A stretch of DNA of 64,000 bases from Novosphingobium sp. 32-60-15 (GTDB lineage Bacteria; Pseudomonadota; Alphaproteobacteria; Sphingomonadales; Sphingomonadaceae), in assembly GCF_002280675.1 (NCBI RefSeq), contig NZ_NCEN01000010.1:1-64000 (forward strand). Direction: 5' to 3'. A program made the translations under genes and the position numbers. Shown here one piece after another: positions 47,893 through 56,485 of the stretch. The notes beneath the pieces are model-generated. The model was not told where the DNA came from, did no database searches, and was given only the letters and a program-made list of their open reading frames with translations. Numbering within the stretch: position 1 is the first letter of the stretch; every line of letters starts with the position of its first letter.

Positions 47893-49776
47893 CTAGTGCA
47901 GCTTGACCGGGAGCCGTGGACGGTCTGCCACGGCTACAGTCTGCGCAACGTCTTTCTTTCGATCTTTCGTGGGCGCCCACGGCGCACCTGCATCCATGTG
48001 ATAGGAGTGACACATTGCGCAGGAAGAATCGACAGGGTCCTTTACTGACGCGGTGGTAAGCTTTGCTCCATCTCCGCCGACATGGCAGGTGCGGCAGCCG
48101 CCCTTGCCATCAATCCCCGGCACCAGCAAGTCGGCGGCCTTGTTGGAAGTGCCCGCTTGCGTGTGGCAATCAGCGCAATCGCTTTTGTTGTGGGGCTTGT
48201 GATCGAACCAGCCTTTTTGGTAATAGCGGCTGGTCTGCGCCACGGGTTGCACCGCAAATCCGCCGCTGGCCACTGTTCCGCCCCGCGTCACGGTATGGCA
48301 ATCATAGCACATGCCGCCGTTCGAAAAGACTTGGGCGACGGCCTGTTCCGCGCGTGTGGGGTAAAACCGTACGGCGCGCGCATAATCGGCAGCAGTAGAC
48401 CGCAAGGCGGCATCGCCGGGCACCCTTCGTGCAAAGCCCGAAAGGTTGGCCGGGCGGGCAGGGGCACCGCCACGATAGAAGGAGCGCAAATCGGCGACGA
48501 CCTGTTCAGGCTTTCCGTGGCGCAAGGTGCGGAACGTGCCGCCGATCTGGTCAAAGCTGAGCGAATGGCAGGACTGGCACGAATCTTCCATCTCAACCGG
48601 CTTGAACCGGGTGCCGGTGGAATCGGTCTGATGGCAATCCTTGCAATCCAGTGCTTCACTGCCGGAAAACTGGCCGGGCAGGCGGCGGACCATCTGGGCA
48701 ATGCCGTTGGTTTTTGACAGATGCTGGCCGTGCGTGAACTTCAACCCGTTGTTTTCCTGCAGGGTTGGCGTCCAGTTGGCGCGCGTGAACACAGGTTTGT
48801 CTCCGTCCATGCCGCTGATGATCATCGGCTTGAACTGGGGATGGGCCGTTCCGAAATCGGCGGCATCGGCGATCTTCGTATCGGGCAAGCGACCTTTCAT
48901 CCCGTTGTGGCAATCGGCGCAGAACTTCTGCTGAGTGGCAGGCATAGCGCCTTCGCCTTCGTGTTCGGTGTGACAATCGACACATCTTCCGGCGGGACGG
49001 TTAAATGCTGTTGCAACAGCACGTTGGATGGCCGCCATCCCGGCAGGCTCGCCGCGCGCTTTCAGCAGGCGGGATTTGTCGGCAATGTGGTCATGCGCAT
49101 CTTTGGTGTGGCAGGTGAGACAGGCGTTATCCGTCACGGCAACGAATGCTTGCGTGTGGCAGGCCTGACAATCGCTGCCCAGGTTCTTGTGGGCAACGCT
49201 CAACGGCCCGGATGACCACGTCTGATCGGCATGGAAACTGTCGGGGCGGCGCGCCTTTTCCTGCATCGCCAGCGGCTTGTAAGTGACATAGCTGTAGATG
49301 GGGAACGCCAGAAACGCGATCAGCACCATGACCGCAAAGCTCCACGCCGACATCCGCTTGCCCGGAAGCAAGCCTTTCAGCGTGTAAGCGGTGGTGATGT
49401 CCTTGTCTTCGGCGGAGTCAGAAACGGCTTCGACGCGGCGCACGGTGAATGTGGGCAAGCCCGTGTCACTATCGCGGGAAACGGTGATGCGGTGGCCGCC
49501 AAAGCCCAATTCGGCACCGACAACCGGATCAAGCGTGGCTTGCGTGGCTGATCGTCCGTTTACGTCGAACGCCAGTTCGCCAATCGAGGCGATGGTCAGG
49601 CTTCCGTCGGCGGCTTGCTTTATGCGGGCATGGCGCGGATCAACTGCAAGGTCGGGCAAGTGAATGCCCGATGCGGCATCGCGGCCAATGACCAGTTCGG
49701 TGCCATCGATGGTCGAGGGACGCACGATCTCCTCACCACTGGATTTGAGCGCGATCTGGCGGACAAGAAAGCTCAT
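47893..49776 (-). CDS. FHA domain - TM helix - decaheme cytochrome c
   Basis: 627 residues from ATG 49776. Order: an FHA-like domain (about 20-100, with IGRDAASGIHLPDLAVDPRH), linker, one TM helix (about 143-165), then a periplasmic domain with ten CxxCH heme sites: C203, C219, C265, C286, C388, C400, C490, C534, C561 and C586. FHA domains bind phosphothreonine and would lie in the cytoplasm; the hemes would lie outside. It is a cytochrome c3/multiheme-type electron conduit. It follows the putative cytochrome b gene by 7 bases. The FHA-multiheme fusion is unusual. The spaced heme pattern does not match NrfA, OmcA or MtrA as I know them. Confidence 0.9.
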   Translation of the reverse strand: MSFLVRQIALKSSGEEIVRPSTIDGTELVIGRDAASGIHLPDLAVDPRHARIKQAADGSLTIASIGELAFDVNGRSATQATLDPVVGAELGFGGHRITVSRDSDTGLPTFTVRRVEAVSDSAEDKDITTAYTLKGLLPGKRMSAWSFAVMVLIAFLAFPIYSYVTYKPLAMQEKARRPDSFHADQTWSSGPLSVAHKNLGSDCQACHTQAFVAVTDNACLTCHTKDAHDHIADKSRLLKARGEPAGMAAIQRAVATAFNRPAGRCVDCHTEHEGEGAMPATQQKFCADCHNGMKGRLPDTKIADAADFGTAHPQFKPMIISGMDGDKPVFTRANWTPTLQENNGLKFTHGQHLSKTNGIAQMVRRLPGQFSGSEALDCKDCHQTDSTGTRFKPVEMEDSCQSCHSLSFDQIGGTFRTLRHGKPEQVVADLRSFYRGGAPARPANLSGFARRVPGDAALRSTAADYARAVRFYPTRAEQAVAQVFSNGGMCYDCHTVTRGGTVASGGFAVQPVAQTSRYYQKGWFDHKPHNKSDCADCHTQAGTSNKAADLLVPGIDGKGGCRTCHVGGDGAKLTTASVKDPVDSSCAMCHSYHMDAGAPWAPTKDRKKDVAQTVAVADRPRLPVKLH

Positions 49777-49783
49777 TGATCGC

Positions 49784-50680
49784 TCACCAGTAGAAGAAGA
49801 CGCTGACGATATGGGCGGAAAGCGCCGCAATCAGCGCAAAGGTGACCGGCACGTGGACATAGAGCCACGCCTGCAACCATGATTTCAGTTTCAAATGGCG
49901 TCGCATCCGCCCCAGCATGGCCTCCTTGCGGGTCAGCAGCGCATCGACCTTGTCGGCCGGATCATCGCCCATGCGCGGCTGGTAGGCGCGAATGCGGCGC
50001 AATTCGGCGGCGGCATGGCGCGTGGCGCATTTGGGGTAATTTTCGGTTATGCGGTTCCAGAACGACCCGGCAAACGGGTCCTGCTCAAGGCTGAGGTTGA
50101 CCAGTGCGGCGCTTTGCGGATCCAGCGTTTGCGCCGCGTCATGGATCTGCCGGTCCAATGACCGCACTGCTTCGATCATCTGCTTCTCGGTAATCGCGCC
50201 TTCATCGTCATATCGGTTGGCCGAAAGTGCGCGCGGTGCCGTGGCATAGACCCAGATGCCGAAAATGCCTGATCCGATCACCAGCAGCATCAAAGCCCAC
50301 GCCAGCGTGTGGACGTTCCAGCCGAAGTGGAAGCCCGAATGCAGGGTGCCGATCACTGTCAGGCATAGTCCCAGGTAAACATGCGCGCTGGTCCAGGCTT
50401 TCAGGCTCCACCGCCCGGGCGTGATCGCGCGTTTGCGCATGCCCAGCATGGTCAGCCACAGGATCAGCAGCGCGCCGATGGTTCCCAGCGTATAGCCCAG
50501 CCAGCTTGAACCGAAGTGCTGCCCCGGCAAGGGCACGAAAATATACAGAGCCAGAAGTGCGACGGCAATGGCGGCAGACAACTTGCCCCAGAACATGTTG
50601 TTATGGCGTAAAAAGCCTTCGTGCGTGCTGGTGCGGGCTCGGCTGGCACCGGTGCGCTTTTTGGGGGCGATGGTTGCCAT
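49784..50680 (-). CDS. five-helix membrane protein, putative cytochrome b
   Basis: 298 residues. TM helices at about 30-50, 58-80, 98-118, 123-146 and 270-297. TM3 carries H100, H114 and H118, TM4 begins at H124, and the last helix has H276 and H290, positions suitable for b-type heme ligands. A cytoplasmic helical domain with charged residues (150-265) separates helices four and five. I cannot name a family; it resembles ferric-reductase or cytochrome b561-like electron carriers only in pattern. It starts 4 bases after the first gene of the operon and would link the cytoplasmic flavoprotein to the decaheme protein. Confidence 0.75.
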   Translation of the reverse strand: MATIAPKKRTGASRARTSTHEGFLRHNNMFWGKLSAAIAVALLALYIFVPLPGQHFGSSWLGYTLGTIGALLILWLTMLGMRKRAITPGRWSLKAWTSAHVYLGLCLTVIGTLHSGFHFGWNVHTLAWALMLLVIGSGIFGIWVYATAPRALSANRYDDEGAITEKQMIEAVRSLDRQIHDAAQTLDPQSAALVNLSLEQDPFAGSFWNRITENYPKCATRHAAAELRRIRAYQPRMGDDPADKVDALLTRKEAMLGRMRRHLKLKSWLQAWLYVHVPVTFALIAALSAHIVSVFFYW

Positions 50681-50684
50681 TGCC

Positions 50685-53267
50685 TCAGGCCCCTTCGTTT
50701 TCGAGGCGAGACACGGTCAGGAATTCGTCCGGCGAAACGCGGATGGCAGCGCCGGTTGGGCAGGCGCGCACGCAGCTTGGGCCGCCCTCGATGCCTGCGC
50801 ACATGTCGCACTTGATCGCCTTCTTGCGGTCAAGCAATTCGTCCACCGCAGGGTCGCCGGTGTATTTGGTGTTCTTCTTTGACCACTTATAGGGCGGCTC
50901 GCCCGGTCCCGGCCCTGATCCGAAGAACAGCCAGCTGAGCAGCGACGGCTTTTTGGGCGGCACCTTGTCCATGCGGATGACGCCATAGGGACAATTGCGC
51001 TGGCAATTGCCGCAGCCGATGCAGGTATCGTTGATGAACACTTCGCCGTCCGGCCCGCGCTTGATCGCATTGGGCGGGCAATCGGCCATGCAGTGCGGGT
51101 GTTCGCAGTGGCGGCACGATGTGGGGACGTGCAGGTGCGCAAAGCTCTTGCCCGCCTCGCGGTCCAGCCGCGAAAGGCCATCGTGGCTGTCAGCGCAGGC
51201 CTTTTCGCAATTGTCGCAGCCCACGCACAGCCGTTCATCAATCAGCAGAACGTCGGTTGCCTCGCCCAGCCCCTGCGAAACGAGGAACTTGGCCTGTTCG
51301 GAATAAAGATCGACGATGCCGGAAAAGCTGTCTTTTTTGGATTCGATAAAGGCGTTGGTCGCGCGGCGCACTTCCATGTCCTTGCGCGCGCGTTCGAGCA
51401 GCGCGGGCTTGGCCGCCAGCACCCGCCCGAACGCCTCGCCATCGATCTTGATCACTTCGCTTTTGATTGCAGCGCGCACCGTGGCGGTGCGGCGGCCCCC
51501 GTCAATCAGCGCCATTTCACCGACATAGGAACCGGCGGGAAGGTACGACAGGAACACCGGCTTTCCGCCCACTTCCTTTTCCACGATCATCGATCCGACG
51601 CGGATAACGTAGATATCCTTGTCCTCGTCGCCTTCCTTGATGATAGCATCGCCTGCGCGGACCGACACGATCTTGGCGGTTTCCACCACTTCGGCCACAT
51701 CGGCGCTGGTCAGCCCTGATCCGAACATTTGCAGGATCTGGCGCTCGGTAGAGATACGTTCAATCGCGCGCCGCGCCGTGGGCACCTGGCTTTGCAGTTT
51801 CAGCGCGGCATTGCGGCTGATCTCGACACAGACGGTGTCCTCTGCGGCCACAATCGTTGCGCCGCGCCGCCGTCCTGAGATCAAGCCAACTTCGCCAAAG
51901 ATCGTGCCGGACGGAATCGGGATGACTTTTGATGGGTCAGCGGGATCAATCCGCACGTGGACCGATCCCGATGCAATCGCGAACAAAGATGATCCCGGAT
52001 CATTGCGTTCAAACACCACATCGCCAGCAGCATACCCGCGCGCTTCGGAATCCAGCATGAATTCGCGCAACTGCAAGGTCGTCATGCCTTGCAGGATCCC
52101 GACGTTCTTTTGCAGGAATTCCAGCCATTCGTTGACCGACCGCTTGCCCGGAAGACCGGCGAACTTGGCCTCCAGCAAGGGTTCGTCGGCAGGTTTCAGG
52201 CTGGTGTTGCCATTGATGAATTCGACCACATCGTGGCCCTGATTCATGCAGTGCTTGATTAGCGGATAGCCCGCCAGCGCGCCGATCACGAAAATGCCCG
52301 GCGCGGTCGATTCAAACTGCGGCGACAGCGTCGGGAATGCCAAACGGTCCGCGCTGGCAAATTCGATGCCACAGCCTTCGACAAAGGCGCGCGGCGGGGC
52401 AGAGCCGATGCGCGCGATGATCCGGTCACAACGGATGCGCTCTTCGCCATCGCGTGTGGATAGCGTGATCCAGCCGGGTTCAACCGCTTTGGTTTCGGTC
52501 TCGTACCGGATCGTCAGCTTGCCCGCCGCGTCATCTTCGACCAGCGCTTTGGCGTTGGGCTCCTTGGCGGTGGCAAAGCTTTCGCGCACGTTGGTGGATT
52601 TCGTACTGCGGTTGAGCACGGTAACGGTGTTGCCCTGCGCTGCATCCTCCACCAGACCGCGCGCGTTTTCAATTCCGGCATCGCCTGTGCCAATCACGAT
52701 GATGTGCTGGTCCAGCACTGCATAGGGATCATCAAGCTGATAGGTAACGTGCGGCAGATCACCACCGGGGCAGCGCATCAGGTTGGGGTTGCCTTGCGTG
52801 CCGATGGCCAGCACCACGGTTTCGGCCATCACTGTCTCGCCATTGGTCAATGTTATGGCGTAGGGCGGGGCATAGCGCTGCACTTCGGTGGTGGTGCTTG
52901 TTCCATCGCGGGCGCGGGTGACGATCTTCTGGACAGATCCTTCGATGGCAGGGCCGGTGCCCTTGATCGATTTCACATCGGCATTGAATTTCACATTCAC
53001 GCCAAGTTCGGCAGTGCGCCTGTTCCACTTGTCGAGGATGTCCTCTTTCTTGCCCGCATCAAATTCCTGATCGGACCGCAAGATCAATTGCGATGGCGTG
53101 GCCATCACATGCTTGCCTTTTTGATATTTATAGATCGTATCGGAAAGGTGGTCGGTCTTTTCCAGCAGGACATGGGCAAGGCCAAGCTGCGCCGCGCGTC
53201 CGGCCGCGCTCATCCCTGCGGGGCCGGAACCAATAATCGCGACTTTGAAAACCTCGCCCACCGGCAT
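50685..53267 (-). CDS. FAD/NAD(P) oxidoreductase-cNMP-binding-ferredoxin fusion
   Basis: 860 residues from ATG 53267 (MPVGEVFKVAIIGSGPAGMS). Order: FAD motif GSGPAG (13-18) and NAD(P) motif GTGDAG (193-198) in a thioredoxin-reductase-like module (1-335) that lacks the redox CxxC; two cyclic-nucleotide-binding domains with phosphate cassettes FGEVGLISGRRRGAT (457-471) and VGEMALIDGGRRTAT (582-596); and a ferredoxin region (675-845) with 16 cysteines in four [4Fe-4S]-type groups, starting C681, C718, C749 and C820. The last is the DmsB/NrfC pattern. It should collect electrons from NAD(P)H in the cytoplasm under cyclic nucleotide control. First gene of the operon. Confidence 0.9.
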   Translation of the reverse strand: MPVGEVFKVAIIGSGPAGMSAAGRAAQLGLAHVLLEKTDHLSDTIYKYQKGKHVMATPSQLILRSDQEFDAGKKEDILDKWNRRTAELGVNVKFNADVKSIKGTGPAIEGSVQKIVTRARDGTSTTTEVQRYAPPYAITLTNGETVMAETVVLAIGTQGNPNLMRCPGGDLPHVTYQLDDPYAVLDQHIIVIGTGDAGIENARGLVEDAAQGNTVTVLNRSTKSTNVRESFATAKEPNAKALVEDDAAGKLTIRYETETKAVEPGWITLSTRDGEERIRCDRIIARIGSAPPRAFVEGCGIEFASADRLAFPTLSPQFESTAPGIFVIGALAGYPLIKHCMNQGHDVVEFINGNTSLKPADEPLLEAKFAGLPGKRSVNEWLEFLQKNVGILQGMTTLQLREFMLDSEARGYAAGDVVFERNDPGSSLFAIASGSVHVRIDPADPSKVIPIPSGTIFGEVGLISGRRRGATIVAAEDTVCVEISRNAALKLQSQVPTARRAIERISTERQILQMFGSGLTSADVAEVVETAKIVSVRAGDAIIKEGDEDKDIYVIRVGSMIVEKEVGGKPVFLSYLPAGSYVGEMALIDGGRRTATVRAAIKSEVIKIDGEAFGRVLAAKPALLERARKDMEVRRATNAFIESKKDSFSGIVDLYSEQAKFLVSQGLGEATDVLLIDERLCVGCDNCEKACADSHDGLSRLDREAGKSFAHLHVPTSCRHCEHPHCMADCPPNAIKRGPDGEVFINDTCIGCGNCQRNCPYGVIRMDKVPPKKPSLLSWLFFGSGPGPGEPPYKWSKKNTKYTGDPAVDELLDRKKAIKCDMCAGIEGGPSCVRACPTGAAIRVSPDEFLTVSRLENEGA

Positions 53268-53507
53268 GCGTCCCCCGCATTGCGCGCAAAGACGGCGCGT
53301 GTTCCCACGCCTGCCTTCATCCAAATTTCGAATTGCGACCCCTGTGCGGCAGACATTAGCCGATGTGCCACGCATTGCCAGCCGCAATTTGTGCAAGGCA
53401 GCGCTGATTAAGCGGCTTGCTGTTCAAGCGCTTGCAACGCACCCGCCTGCCAAGATATGCGCAACAGGAGCGACGGTGCCGCCCAAGGCACCCGACAGGA
53501 GTTTGCA

Positions 53508-54515
53508 ATGACCGAGCCTCAGCCTCCGCGCCCTGATCAAGCGGATAAGCGCGATGAAGCGCAAGCAGGCTCACGCTTTGGCAAAATTGCGCTGGCGGCA
53601 GCCGCGCTGATTGCGCTGGGTGCAGGCGGGTTTGCCATGATGCGCGGGCCGGAAACGCCGCCGCCTGCCGCTGTCCCGCCTGCACCGACGCCAGACCAGC
53701 AGCCCTCGGTTGATGATGTGATTGCCAAGCTTGAAAAAAAGCTGGCCGAAAAGGCCGATGATGCCGAAGGTTGGCGCATGCTCGGCTGGTCCTATTTCCA
53801 GACCGAACGCTTTGCCGAAGCGGCCACCGCGCTGAAGCAGGCGACCAAACTTGATCCAGAACATGCCGAAACGTGGTCGTTTCTGGGGGAAGCCCTGGTG
53901 CTGGCCAGCAAGGAAGAAGGCAAGATGCCGCGCGATGCCAAGGTGGCCTTCGACAAGGCGATCAAGCTTGATCCCGAGGACGCGCGTGCGCGCTATTTTC
54001 AGGCCGTCGCGCTCGATCTTGCGGGGCGGCCGCGTCAGGCGATCAACGCGTGGTTCAAACTGCTCGAAGACACGCCGTCCGACGCACCCTATGCCGACGA
54101 CATTCGCGAAGTCATCCGTAACGTGGGCGAGAAGCGCAAGATCGACGTTGAAAAGCGTCTGGCCGAGGCAAAGTTTGCAAGCCCTGCAAACGGCACGGTG
54201 ACTGACGGCCCGCAAAAAGCGGCAGCCGGCATTCCCGGCCCCACGTCCGAACAGATGAAGGCTGCTGCCGGAATGCCCAAGGGCCAGCAGGAAGCAATGA
54301 TCCGCGGGATGGTTGACGGGTTGGAGGAAAAGCTCGTCAAAGACCCTGCCAATGCCGACGGCTGGATCATGCTGATGCGCAGCCGGATGCAGTTGGGTGA
54401 GCCCAAGAAGGCCGCCGAAACCTTGCAAAAAGCACTGGCAGCGTTCCGAAATGATACCGCTTCGGCCCGCAAATTGCGCGAAGCGGCATCAAGTTTGGGG
54501 ATTGCCGGGGCATGA
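53508..54515 (+). CDS. TM-anchored TPR protein, CcmI-like
   Basis: 335 residues from ATG 53508 with ACAGGAG eight bases upstream. A single TM helix (25-45), a Pro-rich linker, and tetratricopeptide repeats (about 85-200 and 275-330) with GWRMLGWSYFQTERFAEAAT and ADGWIMLMRSRMQLGEPKKA. The layout resembles the TPR part of CcmI/NrfG proteins that bind apocytochrome c for heme attachment, which would fit a neighbour of a decaheme cytochrome operon. It is divergent from that operon across a 240-base promoter region. Confidence 0.75.
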   Translation: MTEPQPPRPDQADKRDEAQAGSRFGKIALAAAALIALGAGGFAMMRGPETPPPAAVPPAPTPDQQPSVDDVIAKLEKKLAEKADDAEGWRMLGWSYFQTERFAEAATALKQATKLDPEHAETWSFLGEALVLASKEEGKMPRDAKVAFDKAIKLDPEDARARYFQAVALDLAGRPRQAINAWFKLLEDTPSDAPYADDIREVIRNVGEKRKIDVEKRLAEAKFASPANGTVTDGPQKAAAGIPGPTSEQMKAAAGMPKGQQEAMIRGMVDGLEEKLVKDPANADGWIMLMRSRMQLGEPKKAAETLQKALAAFRNDTASARKLREAASSLGIAGA

Positions 54516-54834
54516 TTCGCAGGGCTGGCCATGGCTCTGTCTATTGGAATCGCCCTAAGCATTAACCACAGCCGATTTGTAGCCTGCCTGTAAATGCCCC
54601 CTGATTCATATTGGGACACGACGGAATCCTTGCAAAAATGGTTTCATTCTGAATCGTTTATAATCTCTTTTGAGTCATTACCGGGCTGATGCGTGGTTAA
54701 CGTCATCCTTTCATGTGGTTGCGTTTACAACAAATTAACCTTTTATGTTCATTCATCCTATGGTTAATGGTGATGAACACGGATTGATCCCGGGTTAATT
54801 GCCACAGGGACATGGCAAATTAAGGGGCGGTTGA
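54516..54834 (+). promoter_or_regulatory. ctrA promoter region with GANTC cluster and CtrA-like boxes
   Basis: A 319-base AT-richer region. Five GANTC sites (CcrM methylation sequence) lie at 54547-54551, 54603-54607, 54624-54628, 54651-54655 and 54672-54676. TTAA half-sites occur at 54562, 54697, 54735, 54764, 54795 and 54820. The best full match is TTTA-N7-TTAAC at 54724-54739 (consensus TTAA-N7-TTAAC). This resembles the methylation- and CtrA-controlled ctrA promoters of Caulobacter. Confidence 0.65.
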
Positions 54835-55536
54835 ATGCGCGTACTCCTGATCGAAGGCGAACCGACAACCGCTAAGGCGATAGAGCTTATGCTCACGACC
54901 GAAGGGTTCAATGTCTATTCAACCGACCTTGGCGAAGAAGGCCTCGATCTCGGCAAGCTCTATGATTACGACATCATCCTGCTCGACCTGAACCTGCCAG
55001 ACATGCACGGCTATGATGTGCTCAAGAAATTGCGCGTCGCCAAAGTACAAACTCCGGTCCTGATCCTGTCGGGCATTTCGGAAATGGACAGCAAGGTCCG
55101 CTCATTCGGCTTTGGCGCTGATGATTACGTGACCAAGCCATTCCACCGTGAAGAACTGATTGCCCGCATCCATGCGGTTGTGCGCCGTTCAAAAGGCCAT
55201 TCGCAATCGGTCATCCGCACCGGCAAGCTTTCGGTCAACCTCGATGCCAAGACCGTCGAAGTTGACAGCGCCCGCGTCCACCTGACCGGCAAAGAATATG
55301 CGATGCTTGAGCTGCTCTCGCTGCGCAAGGGTACCACGCTCACCAAGGAAATGTTCCTGAACCACCTGTATGGGGGCATGGACGAACCCGAACTCAAGAT
55401 TATCGACGTTTTCATCTGCAAGCTGCGCAAGAAACTGGCGCATGCCTGTGGCGGTGAAAACTACATCGAAACCGTCTGGGGCCGCGGCTATGTGCTGCGC
55501 GATCCTGACGACATGGAAGCCACAGAAGCGGCTTAA
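54835..55536 (+). CDS. ctrA: cell-cycle response regulator CtrA
   Basis: OmpR-family regulator of the cell cycle. 233 residues: receiver domain (1-115) with phosphoacceptor D51 in [15 protein letters not shown] and a C-terminal winged helix. Blocks identical in Caulobacter CtrA as I recall it include [31 protein letters not shown] and [20 protein letters not shown]. The acidic pocket reads IEGEP where orthologues I know read IEDD or IEDE, so the Mg-binding Asp is replaced by Gly8. The promoter region upstream is rich in GANTC and TTAA sites. Confidence 0.95.
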   Translation: MRVLLIEGEPTTAKAIELMLTTEGFNVYSTDLGEEGLDLGKLYDYDIILLDLNLPDMHGYDVLKKLRVAKVQTPVLILSGISEMDSKVRSFGFGADDYVTKPFHREELIARIHAVVRRSKGHSQSVIRTGKLSVNLDAKTVEVDSARVHLTGKEYAMLELLSLRKGTTLTKEMFLNHLYGGMDEPELKIIDVFICKLRKKLAHACGGENYIETVWGRGYVLRDPDDMEATEAA

Positions 55537-55562
55537 TCCTCCGAATCGCCATTCATCCCCGA

Positions 55563-55593
55563 AACGGCCCGCCTTGTTTGGCGGGCCGTTTTG
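55563..55593 (+). terminator. ctrA terminator
   Basis: AAACGGCCCGCC and GGCGGGCCGTTT form a 12-pair hairpin around TTGTTT, followed by TTGG. It starts 27 bases after the ctrA stop. Confidence 0.85.
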
Positions 55594-55660
55594 GTTGGTA
55601 CGAGGCCATTGACCCGCGCCTGCCCGCCTGCCATCCGCCGCCCAAATTACCGAGGCTTTG

Positions 55661-56377
55661 ATGACTGCGCACAAATCTGGCGATCCGACCACGCTGAACC
55701 GGCTTTACGGCCGGGCAAAGGGCAAGCCGTTGCGGCAGGGGCAGCAGGGGCTGGTTGATACGCTTCTGCCCAAAATCGCAATGCCGGCCGAAGGGCCGAT
55801 CACGGCGGAAGGCTTGTTTGGTGAACCCCGCCCATTGCACTTCGAAATCGGCTTTGGCGGGGGTGAGCATATGGCATTCCGCGCCGATATGCTGCCCGAT
55901 CATGGCTTTATCGGGGCCGAACCGTTCCTGAATGGCGTGGCGCAGGCGCTGACGCATGTGGCGGGCGACAATGGCGCGCACGCTCCGCTGGGCAATGTCC
56001 GCATTCACCACGGTGACGCTTTGGAAGTGCTGGCGCGCATCCCCGATGGTGCGCTGTCGTTCCTCTATCTGCTGCATCCCGATCCCTGGCCCAAAGCGCG
56101 CCATGCCAAACGCCGGATGATGAACGATGGCCCGATCGATATGTTTGCGGCAAAATTGCGCCCCGGTGGCGAATTCCGCTTCGGCACCGATCATGATGTC
56201 TATTTGCGCCATGCGCTGATGGTTATGCGCCGCCACAAGCACCAGTTTGAATGGCTGGCCAAGGATTGCCGCGATTTCCAGAACCGCCCGGGCGGCTGGC
56301 CCGAAACCCGCTACGAACACAAAGCGCGCACGGTTTACAATCACGAGGTCTGGTACTTTCGCTATCGCAAACGCTGA
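55661..56377 (+). CDS. trmB: tRNA (guanine-N7)-methyltransferase
   Basis: Methylates G46 of tRNA. 238 residues from ATG 55661. SAM-binding LHFEIGFGGGEHM and the family signature YLLHPDPWPKARHAKRRMMN are intact. In many alphaproteobacteria trmB follows metK; here it sits after ctrA instead, about 22 kb from metK. Confidence 0.95.
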   Translation: MTAHKSGDPTTLNRLYGRAKGKPLRQGQQGLVDTLLPKIAMPAEGPITAEGLFGEPRPLHFEIGFGGGEHMAFRADMLPDHGFIGAEPFLNGVAQALTHVAGDNGAHAPLGNVRIHHGDALEVLARIPDGALSFLYLLHPDPWPKARHAKRRMMNDGPIDMFAAKLRPGGEFRFGTDHDVYLRHALMVMRRHKHQFEWLAKDCRDFQNRPGGWPETRYEHKARTVYNHEVWYFRYRKR

Positions 56378-56485
56378 ATCCCGTTTTGGCGCAAGATAGA
56401 GGCGTTTCGTGCCCTCAAAATAATTCTTCTGTTTTGGTAGAGATTAAATCCGGCTATTGACCTGCCCAACAGGGAAGGAATCGCG

